The notes under the pieces are model-generated. The model made no database searches. It was given only the letters and a program-made list of their open reading frames with translations, and was not told the DNA's origin. The translations under genes were made by a program, and so were the position numbers. 64,000 nucleotides of DNA, taken from assembly GCF_039888675.1 (NCBI RefSeq), contig NZ_JBDQQR010000004.1:339269-403268 (forward strand), given 5' to 3'. Of the stretch, positions 1 through 9,210 are shown piece by piece. Position 1 is the first letter of the stretch. Each line of letters opens with the position of its first letter. This DNA is from Mesorhizobium sp. CAU 1732 (lineage in GTDB: Bacteria; Pseudomonadota; Alphaproteobacteria; Rhizobiales; Rhizobiaceae).

Positions 1-1
1 C

Positions 2-922
2 AGTGCGGCGATCCGGCGCGGCGATCGCCCCACCGTGGCCGTGCTGGGTGACCTGCGCGCACTTGAGGAGCCCGCTCGCGAGCGGCTTATCGGATGGTAC
101 TCCGAAATCACGCGGCGAGTGGCCGGCTACTTCGGGCCGCTTGACGATCGCCAGCTTTTCCTCCGGCGCATGGCGGCTGCCCAGGTCCTGCTCGACGTCA
201 TTCACTGGATGCGCGCATGGCTGCCGACCTATTCCCTGCACGACTTCGACCTCGTCCATGCGAGCCTGATGGACCTGATGACGAACGGTTTCAGCCCGGC
301 AGGGGTGTCGTGGAGCCCGTCGGTCAAACTGCCGGCACCGGTCGAGGAAGACAGCCAGACCGCCTATCTGCGAGCAGCCACGCTTCTTCTCAACGCGCGT
401 GGGTATCGCGGTGCATCGGTGGACGAGATTGCCGCGCAGCTTAACCTGTCCAAGGGCAGCTTTTATCACCACCTCGACAGCAAGGACGACCTCGTCCTGA
501 AATGCTTCGCCCGCAGCTACGAACGTGTTTCTGCAGCCCAAGCGCAAGCGGCGACGTCGACAGGCGTATGGCGTGACCGGTTGAGTCAGGCCGTGTCCGA
601 CCTTCTCGCGATCCAGTTCGATGCGCGCTTTCCGCTGCTGCGCACCACCGCGATGCAGGCCCTGCCCCCGGAGATGCGCGCGGACGCCATCGCCGACGCG
701 ACCCGGATGGCAAACAGCTTTGCCGTGATGCTTTGGCGGGGCGTGGCCGATGGCTCGCTGCGCCCGGTCAACCCCGGTGTCGCGAGTCACTGTCTTCTCG
801 CTCTTGTCAACTCCGCCTACGACTTCCATCAGTGGGCAGAGGCCATGCCGTCGACCGAACGAGCGATGGAGGTCTATGCCTCCACGCTGGCATTCGGTCT
901 GTTTGACGACAGACAGGGCTGA
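2..922 (+). CDS. Tandem TetR-type transcriptional regulator, 5' end outside window
   Basis: The reading frame is open to the left edge, so the true start is upstream of the window. Residues 1-80 look like the helical ligand-binding half of a TetR protein. From about residue 108 a second, complete TetR helix-turn-helix begins (RGASVDEIAAQLNLSKGSFY), followed by its own all-helical ligand domain to residue 295. The protein therefore seems to be a fusion of two TetR units, an arrangement known for some regulators of lipid and steroid catabolism. It converges on the flavin monooxygenase gene with only 14 bases between the two stop codons and is the likely local regulator of the block, which is inference. 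The TetR assignment is firm; the ligand is unknown. Confidence 0.85.
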   Translation, partial: SAAIRRGDRPTVAVLGDLRALEEPARERLIGWYSEITRRVAGYFGPLDDRQLFLRRMAAAQVLLDVIHWMRAWLPTYSLHDFDLVHASLMDLMTNGFSPAGVSWSPSVKLPAPVEEDSQTAYLRAATLLLNARGYRGASVDEIAAQLNLSKGSFYHHLDSKDDLVLKCFARSYERVSAAQAQAATSTGVWRDRLSQAVSDLLAIQFDARFPLLRTTAMQALPPEMRADAIADATRMANSFAVMLWRGVADGSLRPVNPGVASHCLLALVNSAYDFHQWAEAMPSTERAMEVYASTLAFGLFDDRQG

Positions 923-936
923 AGCCACTTCTGGGA

Positions 937-2451
937 TCATTCGGCCGCGTCGCGCATGCCGCCGTCGGCAAGCTGGCCGGCTGGCAGGGCAACCCGCTCG
1001 CCATGACTGAACCTCAGCGTGCCGTCATCGACCTTGCCCCGCTTGAGTGTCTTTCGATCCCAGAAATAGTCCTGCTCGTGTATCCAAGGGAACGCCTTGC
1101 CATGCTTGGGCAGGCGCGCGGCGGCACGCACGACGTAGCCGGATATGAATTTCAGGGCACTGTTGACATTTTGAAGGTCTGTTTCGGTCGCGGGCGGCAC
1201 AACCTGGCTATACCCCTTCCGCTTCATGAAATTCAGCAGGCGGCACGCAAAGTCGGCCACGAGGTCGACCTTCAGTGTCCAGGACGCATTCGTATAGCCG
1301 GTGAAGTACACGAGGTTCGGGAGGTTCGAATACATGAACCCCTTGTAGATCAGCAATTTCGACCGATCGACAGGCTGGCCATCAACCTCGACGTTCATGC
1401 CGCCGAGCGATTCCATCACCAACCCTGTAGCGGTGACGATGATGTCGGCGTTGATCTCGCGCCCGTCCTCCATCTCCAGGCCGGTAGCAGTGAAGCGACG
1501 GATGTGCCCCGTCACCATTGACGCGCTGCCATCGGAGAGAACCTTGAAAAAATCGCCGTCCGGAACAGCGCAGATCCGCTGCTGGCCAGGCATGTAGCTT
1601 GGTACGAAATGGGTCTTCCAATCGTAATCCTTGGGCAGCGCCTGGGCCACCGCGCCGATCAGCATCTTGCGCGTGCCTTCCAGGTTCGCGGCCATCCGCT
1701 TGCGCCTTTGCGCGCCGCCTAAAATCGTGCGCCATCTGGTGATCGAGTATGCCAGCTTGTCGGGGAGCCAGCGACGCAGCCTGTTGGCGAATACATCTTC
1801 GCCGGGGCGCGAAACCACGTAGGTCGGCGAACGCTGTATCTGGTAGACATGGGCAGCCTTGTCAGCCAGCGTCGGCGTCAAGGTAACTGCTGTCGCCCCC
1901 GATCCAATGACGGCAATTGTCTTGCCCTCGTAGTCGAGATCTTCCGGCCAGAACTGGGGATGAACGAGGGTGCCACGGTAGTCGGAATAGCCGGGCCATT
2001 CCGGCAGATAGCCCTCATGATGCCTGTAGTATCCGGCGCATGAAAACACGAAGCGGCTGGTAAGGCGCTGAACCTCACCCTCATGTTCGACGTCCAGGGT
2101 CCAGAACTGATCGGCCGAAGAATATGACGCAGCCTTTACGGCATGACCGAAACGGATATGCCTGACGAGATCGTTTTCTTCGGCAGTCTGGCGAATGTAA
2201 CGCAGGATGGCGTCACCGTCGGCGATGGCCCTCGCCTCGGTCCACGGCTTGAACGCATAACCCATCGTATGCATGTCGCTGTCCGAACGAATGCCGGGAT
2301 AGCGAAACAGATCCCAGGTGCCACCGATACGCGACTTGCTTTCCAGAATGGCGAAAGTCCTGCCCGGGCAACGCACCTTCAGGTATCGCGCGACCCCGAC
2401 CCCCGACAGCCCGGCTCCAATGACCAGCACATCAAACTGCGGCTTCGACAT
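937..2451 (-). CDS. Flavin-containing monooxygenase, Baeyer-Villiger type
   Basis: The 504-residue protein has an N-terminal FAD-binding Rossmann motif (GAGLSGVGVARY, residues 12-23), a second nucleotide-binding GSGATAV motif near the middle, and the sequence YRGTLVHPQFWP between them, which matches the type I Baeyer-Villiger signature FxGxxxHxxxW with Tyr for Phe. Such enzymes use NADPH and O2 to turn ketones into esters or lactones, or oxidise N and S. A start at 2451 is preferred because GGGAGAGGG lies just upstream; an upstream in-frame start at 2499 has no such site. The alpha/beta hydrolase gene is divergent at 2599 and could open the lactone product, which would make the pair a ring-opening module (inference). 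Confidence 0.88.
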   Translation of the reverse strand: MSKPQFDVLVIGAGLSGVGVARYLKVRCPGRTFAILESKSRIGGTWDLFRYPGIRSDSDMHTMGYAFKPWTEARAIADGDAILRYIRQTAEENDLVRHIRFGHAVKAASYSSADQFWTLDVEHEGEVQRLTSRFVFSCAGYYRHHEGYLPEWPGYSDYRGTLVHPQFWPEDLDYEGKTIAVIGSGATAVTLTPTLADKAAHVYQIQRSPTYVVSRPGEDVFANRLRRWLPDKLAYSITRWRTILGGAQRRKRMAANLEGTRKMLIGAVAQALPKDYDWKTHFVPSYMPGQQRICAVPDGDFFKVLSDGSASMVTGHIRRFTATGLEMEDGREINADIIVTATGLVMESLGGMNVEVDGQPVDRSKLLIYKGFMYSNLPNLVYFTGYTNASWTLKVDLVADFACRLLNFMKRKGYSQVVPPATETDLQNVNSALKFISGYVVRAAARLPKHGKAFPWIHEQDYFWDRKTLKRGKVDDGTLRFSHGERVALPAGQLADGGMRDAAE

Positions 2452-2598
2452 AAAAACCCTCTCCCATCCAGCGCTGCATGTTCTTCGTATCAAAAACATA
2501 CTCGAAACTCAAATTATGTTTGAACAGTCGGCGGTTTTTTGTTTCTGTCGCTCATGCACCCATCCACGACCTGAACAAAACACTAAGGAGGAAAAAAC

Positions 2599-3489
2599 AT
2601 GCCGAGACTGCAGACCGGCGAATTTTCGCTGCACTATGAAATCTCTGGAGAAGGCAATCGGCAAGATATTGTCCTCATCAGCGGCATAGGCACCCAGCTT
2701 ACCTGGTGGAGCGAGAGCTTTGTCGCTGCACTGACAGACCGCGGATTCAGGGTGATCCGCGCGGACAATCGCGACGTCGGCCATTCCGACGGTTATGACC
2801 ACCTTGGCATACCCAACATTCAATCCATGATTTCCGATCGAATTGCGGGCCGGCCGTTACACCCTCCCTATCGTCTCGAAGACATGGCTTCGGACATCTG
2901 CGCTCTCATCGGCGGACTGGGCATCGAACGCGCACATATCGTTGGCGGATCGATGGGAGGAATGATCGCGCAACTCTTTGCGCTCAACCATCCGGAGAAG
3001 GTGGCCTCGCTGGTATCCATCATGTCGACGACTGGAAACCCGGCATTGCCCGCTGCGACGCCCGCCGCTCAGGCAGTGCTTTTGCGCGCTCGCCCATCGC
3101 CACAGGCCGATCGCGAAGCGTATCTGCAGGCAGCCGTCGAATCTGCGCTCGTTCTGGGAAGCCCTGCCTACCCGGAAGATACTGGCAAGCTCCGCGCCAA
3201 TGCAGAAGCAACGCTGGACCGGGCCTATCGTCCTGCGGGCTTCGCTCGTCACTATGCGGCAATTATTTCCTCGACAGACCGGCGCGATCGTCTTCAGGGA
3301 CTGAATCTTCCTGTGGCGGTCATACATGGCGGAGAGGACCCGCTGGTGCGACCTGAGGCCGGCCGCGATACGGCGGCCAATATTCCCGGCGCAGAATATG
3401 TTGAGTTCGAAGGGATGGGTCACAACATCCCCACTGCGCTCGAAGGCGAGATCGCAGACGTGATCGCCCGCACCGCCGCACGCGCCTAG
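2599..3489 (+). CDS. Alpha/beta-fold hydrolase
   Basis: This 296-residue protein has the alpha/beta-hydrolase layout: an oxyanion-side strand (IVLISGIGTQLTWW, residues 25-38), the nucleophile elbow GGSMGG, a catalytic acid in HGGEDPLV and a histidine in EGMGHNIP near the C terminus. It belongs with esterase/lactonase/carbon-carbon hydrolase members rather than with lipases; the exact substrate is not visible. The start has a near-perfect ribosome site (TAAGGAGG, 8 bases before ATG). It is divergently transcribed from the Baeyer-Villiger-type monooxygenase, with which it shares a 147-base promoter region, so lactone or ester hydrolysis in the same pathway is the simplest role. Confidence 0.88.
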   Translation: MPRLQTGEFSLHYEISGEGNRQDIVLISGIGTQLTWWSESFVAALTDRGFRVIRADNRDVGHSDGYDHLGIPNIQSMISDRIAGRPLHPPYRLEDMASDICALIGGLGIERAHIVGGSMGGMIAQLFALNHPEKVASLVSIMSTTGNPALPAATPAAQAVLLRARPSPQADREAYLQAAVESALVLGSPAYPEDTGKLRANAEATLDRAYRPAGFARHYAAIISSTDRRDRLQGLNLPVAVIHGGEDPLVRPEAGRDTAANIPGAEYVEFEGMGHNIPTALEGEIADVIARTAARA

Positions 3490-3511
3490 CCACGCTGCGA
3501 GGCATGCGGGA

Positions 3512-4498
3512 CTACGCGTCCACGAGTGGATGGTGGCATGCCACCATCTGCCCCTGGCGCACGGCCCGCATCAACGGCACCTCGGCAGCGCAACGTTCCG
3601 TCGCTTTCGGGCAACGGGTGCGAAAACGGCAACCGCTTGGCGGATTCATTGGCGACGGCAGTTCACCTGGAATCAAATGAACCGGGCTCGGCTCGATATC
3701 CGGATCAGGCCGCGGCACGGCACTGATGAGCGCGCGCGTGTATGGATGCGCGGGCCTGTCGTAAATGGCATCAGCTTCGGCAAGCTCGCACATTGCGCCC
3801 AGATACATCACCGCGACGCGGTCCGACACATGGCGCACGACGGCGAGGTCGTGGCTGATGAACAGCATGGTCAGACCAAACTCACGACGGATGTCTTGAA
3901 GGAGATTGAGTATCTGCGCCTGGACCGACACATCCAGAGCAGACACCGCTTCGTCGCACACCAGAAGTTCGGGGCTGAGGATGAGCGCGCGTGCGATGGC
4001 AATACGCTGGCATTGCCCGCCGGAAAATTCGTGCGGTTTGCGCTCCAGAGTCTGCGCGCCGTTCAGCCCTACGCGCTCGAGCATACTTGTCAGCCGCGCA
4101 TCGCGCTCGGCGCGTGTTTCGCGAATGCCTGCAATTTCGAGGGGGGCGGCCAGGATCTGGCGGATGGTGTGGCGCGGATTCAGTGCTGCAACTGGGTCCT
4201 GAAACACGATCTGAAACCGCCGCCTTGCCTGCTGCAGGGCCCGACCGCGCAGACTGGTCAGTTCGGTCTCGCCCAGCGTCACCTTACCCTCGCGGGGACG
4301 GGGAAGCTGCATGATGGCGCGCGCCGCCGACGACTTGCCGCAGCCCGACTCTCCGACCAGACCGAGCGTTTCGCCCTGGTTCAGCTCGAAGCTGAGGTCC
4401 GACACGGCCTGTACCTCACGACCGCGTCCCAGCAGATATGTCACGCGCAACTTGTCGACGGTCAAAAAAGGTTCAACGGTTCGCACGGGGGCGTTCAT
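3512..4498 (-). CDS. Peptide/nickel-type ABC transporter ATP-binding protein (DppF/OppF-like)
   Basis: A 328-residue ABC ATPase with Walker A GESGCGKSS (about residues 51-59), signature FSGGQCQRIAIA, Walker B LLVCDEAVSALD and switch histidine ISHDL. The C-terminal HPYTRALISAVP segment and Cys-rich end (CRFRTRCPKATERC) are typical of oligopeptide/dipeptide-type ATPases. It is the last gene of a five-gene minus-strand operon and lies 14 bases after its partner ATPase. With that partner it would power the two permeases at the inner membrane. The family also carries nickel, sugars and opines, so the substrate is not determined. Confidence 0.9.
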   Translation of the reverse strand: MNAPVRTVEPFLTVDKLRVTYLLGRGREVQAVSDLSFELNQGETLGLVGESGCGKSSAARAIMQLPRPREGKVTLGETELTSLRGRALQQARRRFQIVFQDPVAALNPRHTIRQILAAPLEIAGIRETRAERDARLTSMLERVGLNGAQTLERKPHEFSGGQCQRIAIARALILSPELLVCDEAVSALDVSVQAQILNLLQDIRREFGLTMLFISHDLAVVRHVSDRVAVMYLGAMCELAEADAIYDRPAHPYTRALISAVPRPDPDIEPSPVHLIPGELPSPMNPPSGCRFRTRCPKATERCAAEVPLMRAVRQGQMVACHHPLVDA

Positions 4499-4512
4499 CG
4501 AGGCTTCCGTAG

Positions 4513-5490
4513 TCAGAGGGGATGCCAGCAGGCAAAATGATGGTGGCCGGTGACTTCCAGCGGCGGCGGCGACACGTCACACCTTGCGGAACCAAAGCGG
4601 CAGCGCGGGCGAAAACTGCACCCGGACGGGGGATCGACCAGATCGGGAGGTCGGCCGCCGATTGCCTCCAGCCGACCTCGGCTCCCACCATCGATCTGGG
4701 GAATGGAAGCAAGCAGAGCCGACGTATAGGGCATGCGCGTATGGCGAAACAGGTCGCGCACCGGCGCGCGCTCTACGATGCGCCCCGCATACATCACCGC
4801 AACTTCGTCAGCCCGGGCCGCGACGATCCCCATGTCGTGCGTAATCAGGATCATCGACATTTGCCGTTCACGGACCTGGCGCTGCAACAAGTCGAGAATT
4901 TCCGCCTGGACCGTGACATCGAGGGCTGTCGTAGGCTCATCCGCGATCAGCAGGGACGGCTCGCAGGCAATCGCGATTGCGATGGCAACCCGCTGGCGCA
5001 TGCCGCCTGAAAGCTGATGCGGATATTGATCGACCCGCGCGCCAGGCTGGGGCATGCCGACGGAGGCCAGAAGTTCGATCGCCCTGCTACGCGCCGCGGC
5101 CTTGGCCAGTCCCATATGGAACGTCAACACCTCGACGATCTGAGCGCCGATAGTCATGGTCGGGTTGAGCGACGTCATCGGGTCCTGAAACACTATGGCC
5201 GCCTGCCGTCCACGCAGCTTGCGCATCGCGCGTTCCGGCAGCCGCGTCAGGTCGCTCCCGTTCAAAATGACGCGACCTCCAGGACCGGTCTCAGCGTTTC
5301 TGGGCAGCAGATTCAGGATCGAGCGCGACAATACCGATTTGCCGCTGCCGGACTCGCCGACGATCGCCAGCGTCCGTCCTCTCTCCAGCGCGAAGGACAC
5401 GCCATCGACCGCCTGCAGCATGCCGCGCGCCGTCGGAAATGCTGTGCGCAGGTCGTGTACCTCGAGCACCGGGGGGTGGTCATCCATCAT
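4513..5490 (-). CDS. Peptide/nickel-type ABC transporter ATP-binding protein (DppD/OppD-like)
   Basis: A 325-residue ABC ATPase with Walker A GESGSGKSVLS, signature LSGGMRQRVAIAIA, Walker B LLIADEPTTALD and ITHDM switch region, ending with a Cys-rich CSFRPRCRFGSARC tail typical of the oligopeptide group. The open frame runs far upstream, but the start at 5490 is chosen because its ATG overlaps the stop of the preceding permease in an ATGA arrangement, indicating translational coupling. It forms the heterodimeric motor with the ATPase encoded downstream. Second gene from the end of the transporter operon. Confidence 0.9.
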   Translation of the reverse strand: MMDDHPPVLEVHDLRTAFPTARGMLQAVDGVSFALERGRTLAIVGESGSGKSVLSRSILNLLPRNAETGPGGRVILNGSDLTRLPERAMRKLRGRQAAIVFQDPMTSLNPTMTIGAQIVEVLTFHMGLAKAAARSRAIELLASVGMPQPGARVDQYPHQLSGGMRQRVAIAIAIACEPSLLIADEPTTALDVTVQAEILDLLQRQVRERQMSMILITHDMGIVAARADEVAVMYAGRIVERAPVRDLFRHTRMPYTSALLASIPQIDGGSRGRLEAIGGRPPDLVDPPSGCSFRPRCRFGSARCDVSPPPLEVTGHHHFACWHPL

Positions 5491-6401
5491 ATTGCTCCGG
5501 TGAGTCCACCGGACACGCGCTTGCGCATCGCATCGCCGGCCAAGTTGAAACTCAGCACCGTCAGAAACATCACCGCTGTTGGGATGAGACTGAGATGAGG
5601 CGAGGCTTCGAGGTATTCGCGTCCTTCCGAAATCATCCCGCCCCAGCTCGGGGTCGGCGCCTGCACCGAAAGCCCGAGGAAGCTCAGTGAGCCCTCGACG
5701 ACGATGGCAATGGGAATATCGATCATCACGAAGGCCAGCAGCGGCCAGATGATGTTTGGAAAAACCTCCCGCGTGATGATGCGGAAATCCGATGCGCCGA
5801 GTGAACGGGCCGCGATCACATATTCGCGTCCCGTACAGGTCAATGTCGCAGCACGGGTGATGCGCGCCGCTGAGGGAATGAACAGCAGGCCAAGAGACAG
5901 ACAAACCATGAAGAGGCTGCCACCGTAGAGCACCGAAAAGAGCAGTAGGATGACCAGCCCCGGGATGGCCAACCAGCTGTCGATGGCTATGCCGATGACT
6001 TCATCGGCCCAGCCACGGTAGTAACCGGCGACCAGCCCCAGCACGAGGCCGATGCCTACGCCGATGGCTGGTGCGGTGAAGCCAACGGTGAGCGATACGC
6101 GCGCTCCGTAGATCACCCGGCTGAGAACATCGCGCCCCAGAGGGTCGGTTCCAAGAATATGGTTTTCTGAGCCGATCGGCACTCTAAGCGCCGCCCAGTC
6201 GGATTCATCGGGAGCAGCCAGTCCCAACAAGGGCGCGAAAGCGGCAACGAGGATTACCAGAATGAGCCATGCCGCCGACAGCCAGAAAACGACGCCAAGC
6301 TTGCGAGAACGGCGATGCTCGGCGATAGCGCGGGCGTTCCGGTCGGAAGGGGCCGCTTCTCCACTGCGTTCGGCGGCCCGCGACTGAACAAGGTCAACCA
6401 T
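5487..6401 (-). CDS. Peptide-type ABC transporter permease (DppC-like)
   Basis: A 304-residue integral membrane protein with the N-terminal cytoplasmic stretch and first membrane helix (LGVVFWLSAAWLILVILVAA) characteristic of DppC-type permeases, then about five further helices. The EAA loop that contacts the ATPases is visible around YVIAARSLGASDFRIITREV. The periplasmic segment NHILGTDPLGRDVLSRVIYG is highly typical of the family. It overlaps the DppB-like gene by 8 bases at its start and the DppD-like gene by 4 bases at its end, so the operon is tightly coupled. Confidence 0.92.
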   Translation of the reverse strand: MVDLVQSRAAERSGEAAPSDRNARAIAEHRRSRKLGVVFWLSAAWLILVILVAAFAPLLGLAAPDESDWAALRVPIGSENHILGTDPLGRDVLSRVIYGARVSLTVGFTAPAIGVGIGLVLGLVAGYYRGWADEVIGIAIDSWLAIPGLVILLLFSVLYGGSLFMVCLSLGLLFIPSAARITRAATLTCTGREYVIAARSLGASDFRIITREVFPNIIWPLLAFVMIDIPIAIVVEGSLSFLGLSVQAPTPSWGGMISEGREYLEASPHLSLIPTAVMFLTVLSFNLAGDAMRKRVSGGLTGAI

Positions 6402-7347
6402 GGGCTCGAGCCTCCCTTACACGCGGATCCAGCCAGGCATAGGCCAGATCGACAAGGAAATTGACGATCACATACGTCAACGCGAAGAACGTCACGCAAC
6501 CTTGAATCACGATAAGGTCGCGCGTGTAGACGGCGTGGATCAATAGCCGTCCGATCCCCGGGATGCCGTAGATCTGTTCGAGGATGATCGTGCCGCCGAG
6601 GAGACGCGCCACCTGCAGGCCAAGAATGGTGACCAGGGAAAAGCTGGACGGGCGCAAGGCGTGAGCAAGCAGCACACGCGTGGTGCTCATGCCCTTCGCG
6701 CGGGCCAGCGCAATGTAGTTTTCCTGGAGCGTGGTTATCATTTCAGCGCGCAAAGTGCGCATGAGTACCGTCCACTCCACCAGCGCCAGGCTTAGCGCGG
6801 GCAGGATCATCGGCTTCAGGTTCGCCCACAGACCTGCGCTAAGCGGCTCATAACCGGTGGCGGGCAGCCATCCCAGATGGAGCGAGAAGAAGTAGATCAG
6901 CAGGATCGCCGTCATGAAGCCGGGCATGGAAACACATGCGAACCCGAGCGACGTGATGATCCGGTCGCCCCAGCCGTTCGCGCGCCAGGCTCCCAGAATG
7001 CCAGCCGGAACGGCGATCGCGAGAGCCATGACCTGCGCCAGAAGCATCAGCTCCAGCGAGATCGGCACGCGTACAATAATCATTTCCCAGACGGATTCGC
7101 CCGTCAGCAGCGACCGTCCCCAGTCACCTTGCGCTAGCCGGGCTAGCCACTCCAGATAGCGTATCACCACGGGCTTGGTGAGCCCAAGCTCCTCACGAAT
7201 ATCGGCGATCTCGGATTCGGAGGCATCCATGCCGCCGATTTGATAGGCCACGTCGCCCGGTAGCACGCTCACTAGCAGGAAGGTGGAGAACGTAACGATC
7301 AATAGAACGATCAGCAGGCGCTGAACCCTGCCTAGAAGGTACCGCAT
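6394..7347 (-). CDS. Peptide-type ABC transporter permease (DppB-like)
   Basis: A 317-residue permease beginning MRYLLGRVQRLLIVLLIVTF, the usual DppB start with a single leading helix followed by a large periplasmic loop and five more helices. The EAA-type loop is seen in YIALARAKGMSTTRVLLAHAL. It is the second gene of the operon, 29 bases after the binding protein, and pairs with the DppC-like subunit to form the channel for imported solute. Confidence 0.92.
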   Translation of the reverse strand: MRYLLGRVQRLLIVLLIVTFSTFLLVSVLPGDVAYQIGGMDASESEIADIREELGLTKPVVIRYLEWLARLAQGDWGRSLLTGESVWEMIIVRVPISLELMLLAQVMALAIAVPAGILGAWRANGWGDRIITSLGFACVSMPGFMTAILLIYFFSLHLGWLPATGYEPLSAGLWANLKPMILPALSLALVEWTVLMRTLRAEMITTLQENYIALARAKGMSTTRVLLAHALRPSSFSLVTILGLQVARLLGGTIILEQIYGIPGIGRLLIHAVYTRDLIVIQGCVTFFALTYVIVNFLVDLAYAWLDPRVREARAHG

Positions 7348-7376
7348 CGTCTCCCCTTCCCGCTTCTATCCGGAAA

Positions 7377-8933
7377 TCAATCGCCGAGGCTGACGCGGGT
7401 CACATCAATGATGCCCCGCCACGGCTTGGGGAGGTTCTCGACACGCTGGTTCGTGAACACATGATACCGCCCGCCGCCGCGATACATGACCGCGACTTCC
7501 TCGTTCATGTGGCTGATGACCTCGCATTGATACTTGAGGCTCTCTTCGCGGGTAGCGGCAAGGCGCATCTTCTCTGCCGCGTCGTCCATCTCCGGCGTCG
7601 AGACGCCGCTCTGGTTGGTGTCCGAGCTCGAATGAACGGCGGAGAACAGCTGTGGGGCCATGTCTGCCGAGTCCGGGAACCGCCAGCCCATGATATCGTA
7701 GTCGTGGGTGTAGTAACGGCGCATGAGGGTGGATTGATCGACGGGCTCAAGGACGACGGGAATCCCGACCTGCTTGAGCATCTGTTGCATGATTTCGCCG
7801 AGTTCGCGCCCGCGTGCCGTGGCGGTGTGGACGAAGTTCAACGAGATCTGCTGGCCATAATCGGCCATGAGCGCCTTGGCCTTTGCCGGGTCGAACTGCC
7901 GGTAGTTGTCCGGGCCGCAATCGACGTTCTGACCAAGAGGATGGCTGACCACAGGACGGGTATTTTGCCAAGACACCTGCACAAGCGCGGCCTGGTTCCA
8001 CGCATGGGCGACGGCTGCGCGCACGCGCTTGTCGTCCAGCGGCGCCTTTCGCGAATTGAGCACGATGGTTTCAGCGCCCGCCCCATCAACGATGTAAGCT
8101 TTCAGCTTGGAGTCTTTTTCCGCCTCATGGATTGTCTGGCCACGGTCGGTCCATATTACGTCGATCTCTCCCGACTTCAGCGAAGCGAAACGCGTCTGCG
8201 TATCGGGGAGGAAGCGAAAGATTACCGCATCGAGGCTGATTTCGTCCGCCGCCCAGTAGTCAGGGAATCGCTCCGCAACGATGCGGTCGCCCGACGACCA
8301 ACGCGCCATGCGGAACGGTCCGGTTCCAACCGGATTCCGGTTCTGCTCGCCGCTGTCCACCGCCTTGTGGGAAGGAATGGGACCGCTCATGCCGGTATTG
8401 GCGAGCACCAGCGGCAGCGATGGCCAGGGATGCTTGAGATGGAACTCGACGGTGTGCGGATCAACTTCGATCACCTTGGTGATGACCGACAGCGTGGCAC
8501 GCGAAGACGATTTCTGCTGGGGATCCAGTGCGCGGTTGAAATGATGAGCGACGTCCGTGGCCGTGAAGTCCTCGCCGTTGTGGAACTTCACACCCTCGCG
8601 CAATCTGAATGTCCATACGGTCTGGTCGTCGCTGATTTCCCAGCTAACCGCGAGAAGCGGTTCGGGCTCGCCCTTCTCGTAATTGTAGCGCAGCAGCGGC
8701 TCCTGGATCGCACGCATGGTGATTTCACCCGCAGGATCGAGCGCGCCGCCATGAACCGTGTCGAACCCGCGCAGTTCGGATTCCAGACCAACGGACAAAG
8801 AGCCACCGGCGACGGCAGATGACGGCGCCATGGCGAGTACGCCGCAAGCAAGAAAGCCCGCGCAGAGCTGCTGCGAGAAACGGTTTACGGCTGGCCAGCG
8901 AACGCCTGCCCAAGCTGCAGAATGCCTTGACAT
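7377..8933 (-). CDS. Extracellular solute-binding protein, family 5 (peptide/opine-type)
   Basis: This 518-residue periplasmic protein starts with an unusually long leader ending in ACGVLAMAPSSAVAGG, a Sec signal peptide with an Ala-x-Ala-like cleavage region near residue 42. The mature part carries the family-5 pattern: EITMRAIQEPLLRYNYEKGE, the WTFRLREGVKFHNGEDFTA block, and a C-terminal region ending NLPKPWRGIIDVTRVSLGD. Proteins of this family capture peptides, sugars, nickel or plant compounds and deliver them to the DppBC-type permeases encoded directly downstream. Being first in the operon and well separated from the acyl-CoA dehydrogenase gene, it probably follows the promoter. The ligand is unknown; the catabolic neighbours hint at a degradable organic compound. 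Confidence 0.9.
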   Translation of the reverse strand: MSRHSAAWAGVRWPAVNRFSQQLCAGFLACGVLAMAPSSAVAGGSLSVGLESELRGFDTVHGGALDPAGEITMRAIQEPLLRYNYEKGEPEPLLAVSWEISDDQTVWTFRLREGVKFHNGEDFTATDVAHHFNRALDPQQKSSSRATLSVITKVIEVDPHTVEFHLKHPWPSLPLVLANTGMSGPIPSHKAVDSGEQNRNPVGTGPFRMARWSSGDRIVAERFPDYWAADEISLDAVIFRFLPDTQTRFASLKSGEIDVIWTDRGQTIHEAEKDSKLKAYIVDGAGAETIVLNSRKAPLDDKRVRAAVAHAWNQAALVQVSWQNTRPVVSHPLGQNVDCGPDNYRQFDPAKAKALMADYGQQISLNFVHTATARGRELGEIMQQMLKQVGIPVVLEPVDQSTLMRRYYTHDYDIMGWRFPDSADMAPQLFSAVHSSSDTNQSGVSTPEMDDAAEKMRLAATREESLKYQCEVISHMNEEVAVMYRGGGRYHVFTNQRVENLPKPWRGIIDVTRVSLGD

Positions 8934-9210
8934 CAGATAGTCCTCCCAGACTTCCCATTCTCAAACGGGATCATCCCCACGTTTACGCAATCACGCCAGA
9001 ATTGCTATACCCAATCTTCAAAAAAATATCTCAACACGAAAACCGGCAGCGGATCTAACAGGAATCTCCACTGCGGATCCCGTCCACGCCCTATAATCTT
9101 CAATTGATGATGACTATCCAACGCCAAATCTCGTATGCCGAGAGCAGCTCAAAAACATACCATCTCTTCAATCAGAGATGCCGGCGAGGCGGATCACGCG
9201 AAGACTAAGG

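Noticed and set aside
3530..4540. 336-codon plus-strand frame opposite the DppF-like ATPase
   Set aside because: It is antisense to a clearly conserved ABC ATPase and arises from GC-rich codon bias.
7461..8822. 453-codon plus-strand frame opposite the binding-protein gene
   Set aside because: Antisense shadow of a recognised solute-binding protein, without ribosome site or domain.
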